Assembly: GCA_026414955.1 (NCBI GenBank)
Contig: JAOAIA010000039.1
Span: forward strand, 1-12,839
Reading direction: 5' to 3'
Origin: Candidatus Bipolaricaulota bacterium
GTDB lineage: Bacteria > Bipolaricaulota > Bipolaricaulia > RBG-16-55-9 > DRXL01
DNA length: 12,839 nt
The translations under genes and the position numbers were made by a program. Position 1 is the stretch's first letter. Each line of letters opens with the position of its first letter. The notes beneath the pieces are model-generated. The model saw only the letters and a program-made list of their open reading frames with translations, was not told the DNA's origin and searched no databases. Below are positions 12,839 to 12,839 of the stretch, piece by piece.

Positions 12839-12839
12839 T

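Overview
The window is bacterial chromosome: a dense, moderately GC-rich stretch built around the ancient transcription/translation super-operon. Reading left to right: the 5' part of a sigma-70 family gene (minus strand, running off the left edge); tRNA-Tyr and tRNA-Thr, each behind its own sigma-70-type promoter; then tuf, rpmG, tRNA-Trp, secE, nusG, rplK, rplA, rplJ, rplL and rpoB, all on the plus strand with gaps mostly of 4-16 nt. A GC-rich hairpin with a T tract sits in the largest gap of the operon, between rplL and rpoB, and looks like an attenuator. No gene-free stretch exceeds about 135 bases.

The right third departs from the usual plan. rpoC does not follow rpoB. Instead a Nudix hydrolase of the diadenosine-tetraphosphatase type follows after 5 nt. 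Then come an HD-domain nucleotide phosphohydrolase on the minus strand (3' ends overlapping the Nudix gene by 23 nt), a metallo-beta-lactamase-fold hydrolase on the plus strand (divergent from the HD gene), and a membrane-anchored double-cupin protein on the minus strand (3' ends overlapping by 8 nt). No rpoC is visible up to the right edge.

The organism is probably an uncultured or deep-branching bacterium. NusG carries an insert of roughly 180 residues in its NGN domain, as known from Thermotoga and Aquifex. EF-Tu has a non-canonical switch I that, from memory, resembles planctomycete EF-Tu. RpoB is short (1111 aa, near the Thermus length), with an altered fork loop 2. A thermophilic candidate-phylum lineage (Bipolaricaulota/OP1-like or similar) is a guess that only a phylogeny can settle.

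Functionally, the plus-strand operon supplies the elongation factor, tRNAs, the translocon subunit SecE, the NusG elongation factor, the L11/L1 and L10/L12 stalk proteins and the RNA polymerase beta subunit, so translation and transcription capacity are co-expressed. The Nudix and HD genes both look like nucleotide-hydrolysing housekeeping enzymes. The last two genes have no clear pathway. I found no mobile element, CRISPR array or phage gene. The most unusual signals are the broken rpoB-rpoC linkage, the RpoB fork-loop/rifampicin-region variant, the EF-Tu switch I variant, a leaderless HD-phosphohydrolase mRNA and a symmetric divergent-promoter/inverted-repeat module at the right edge.
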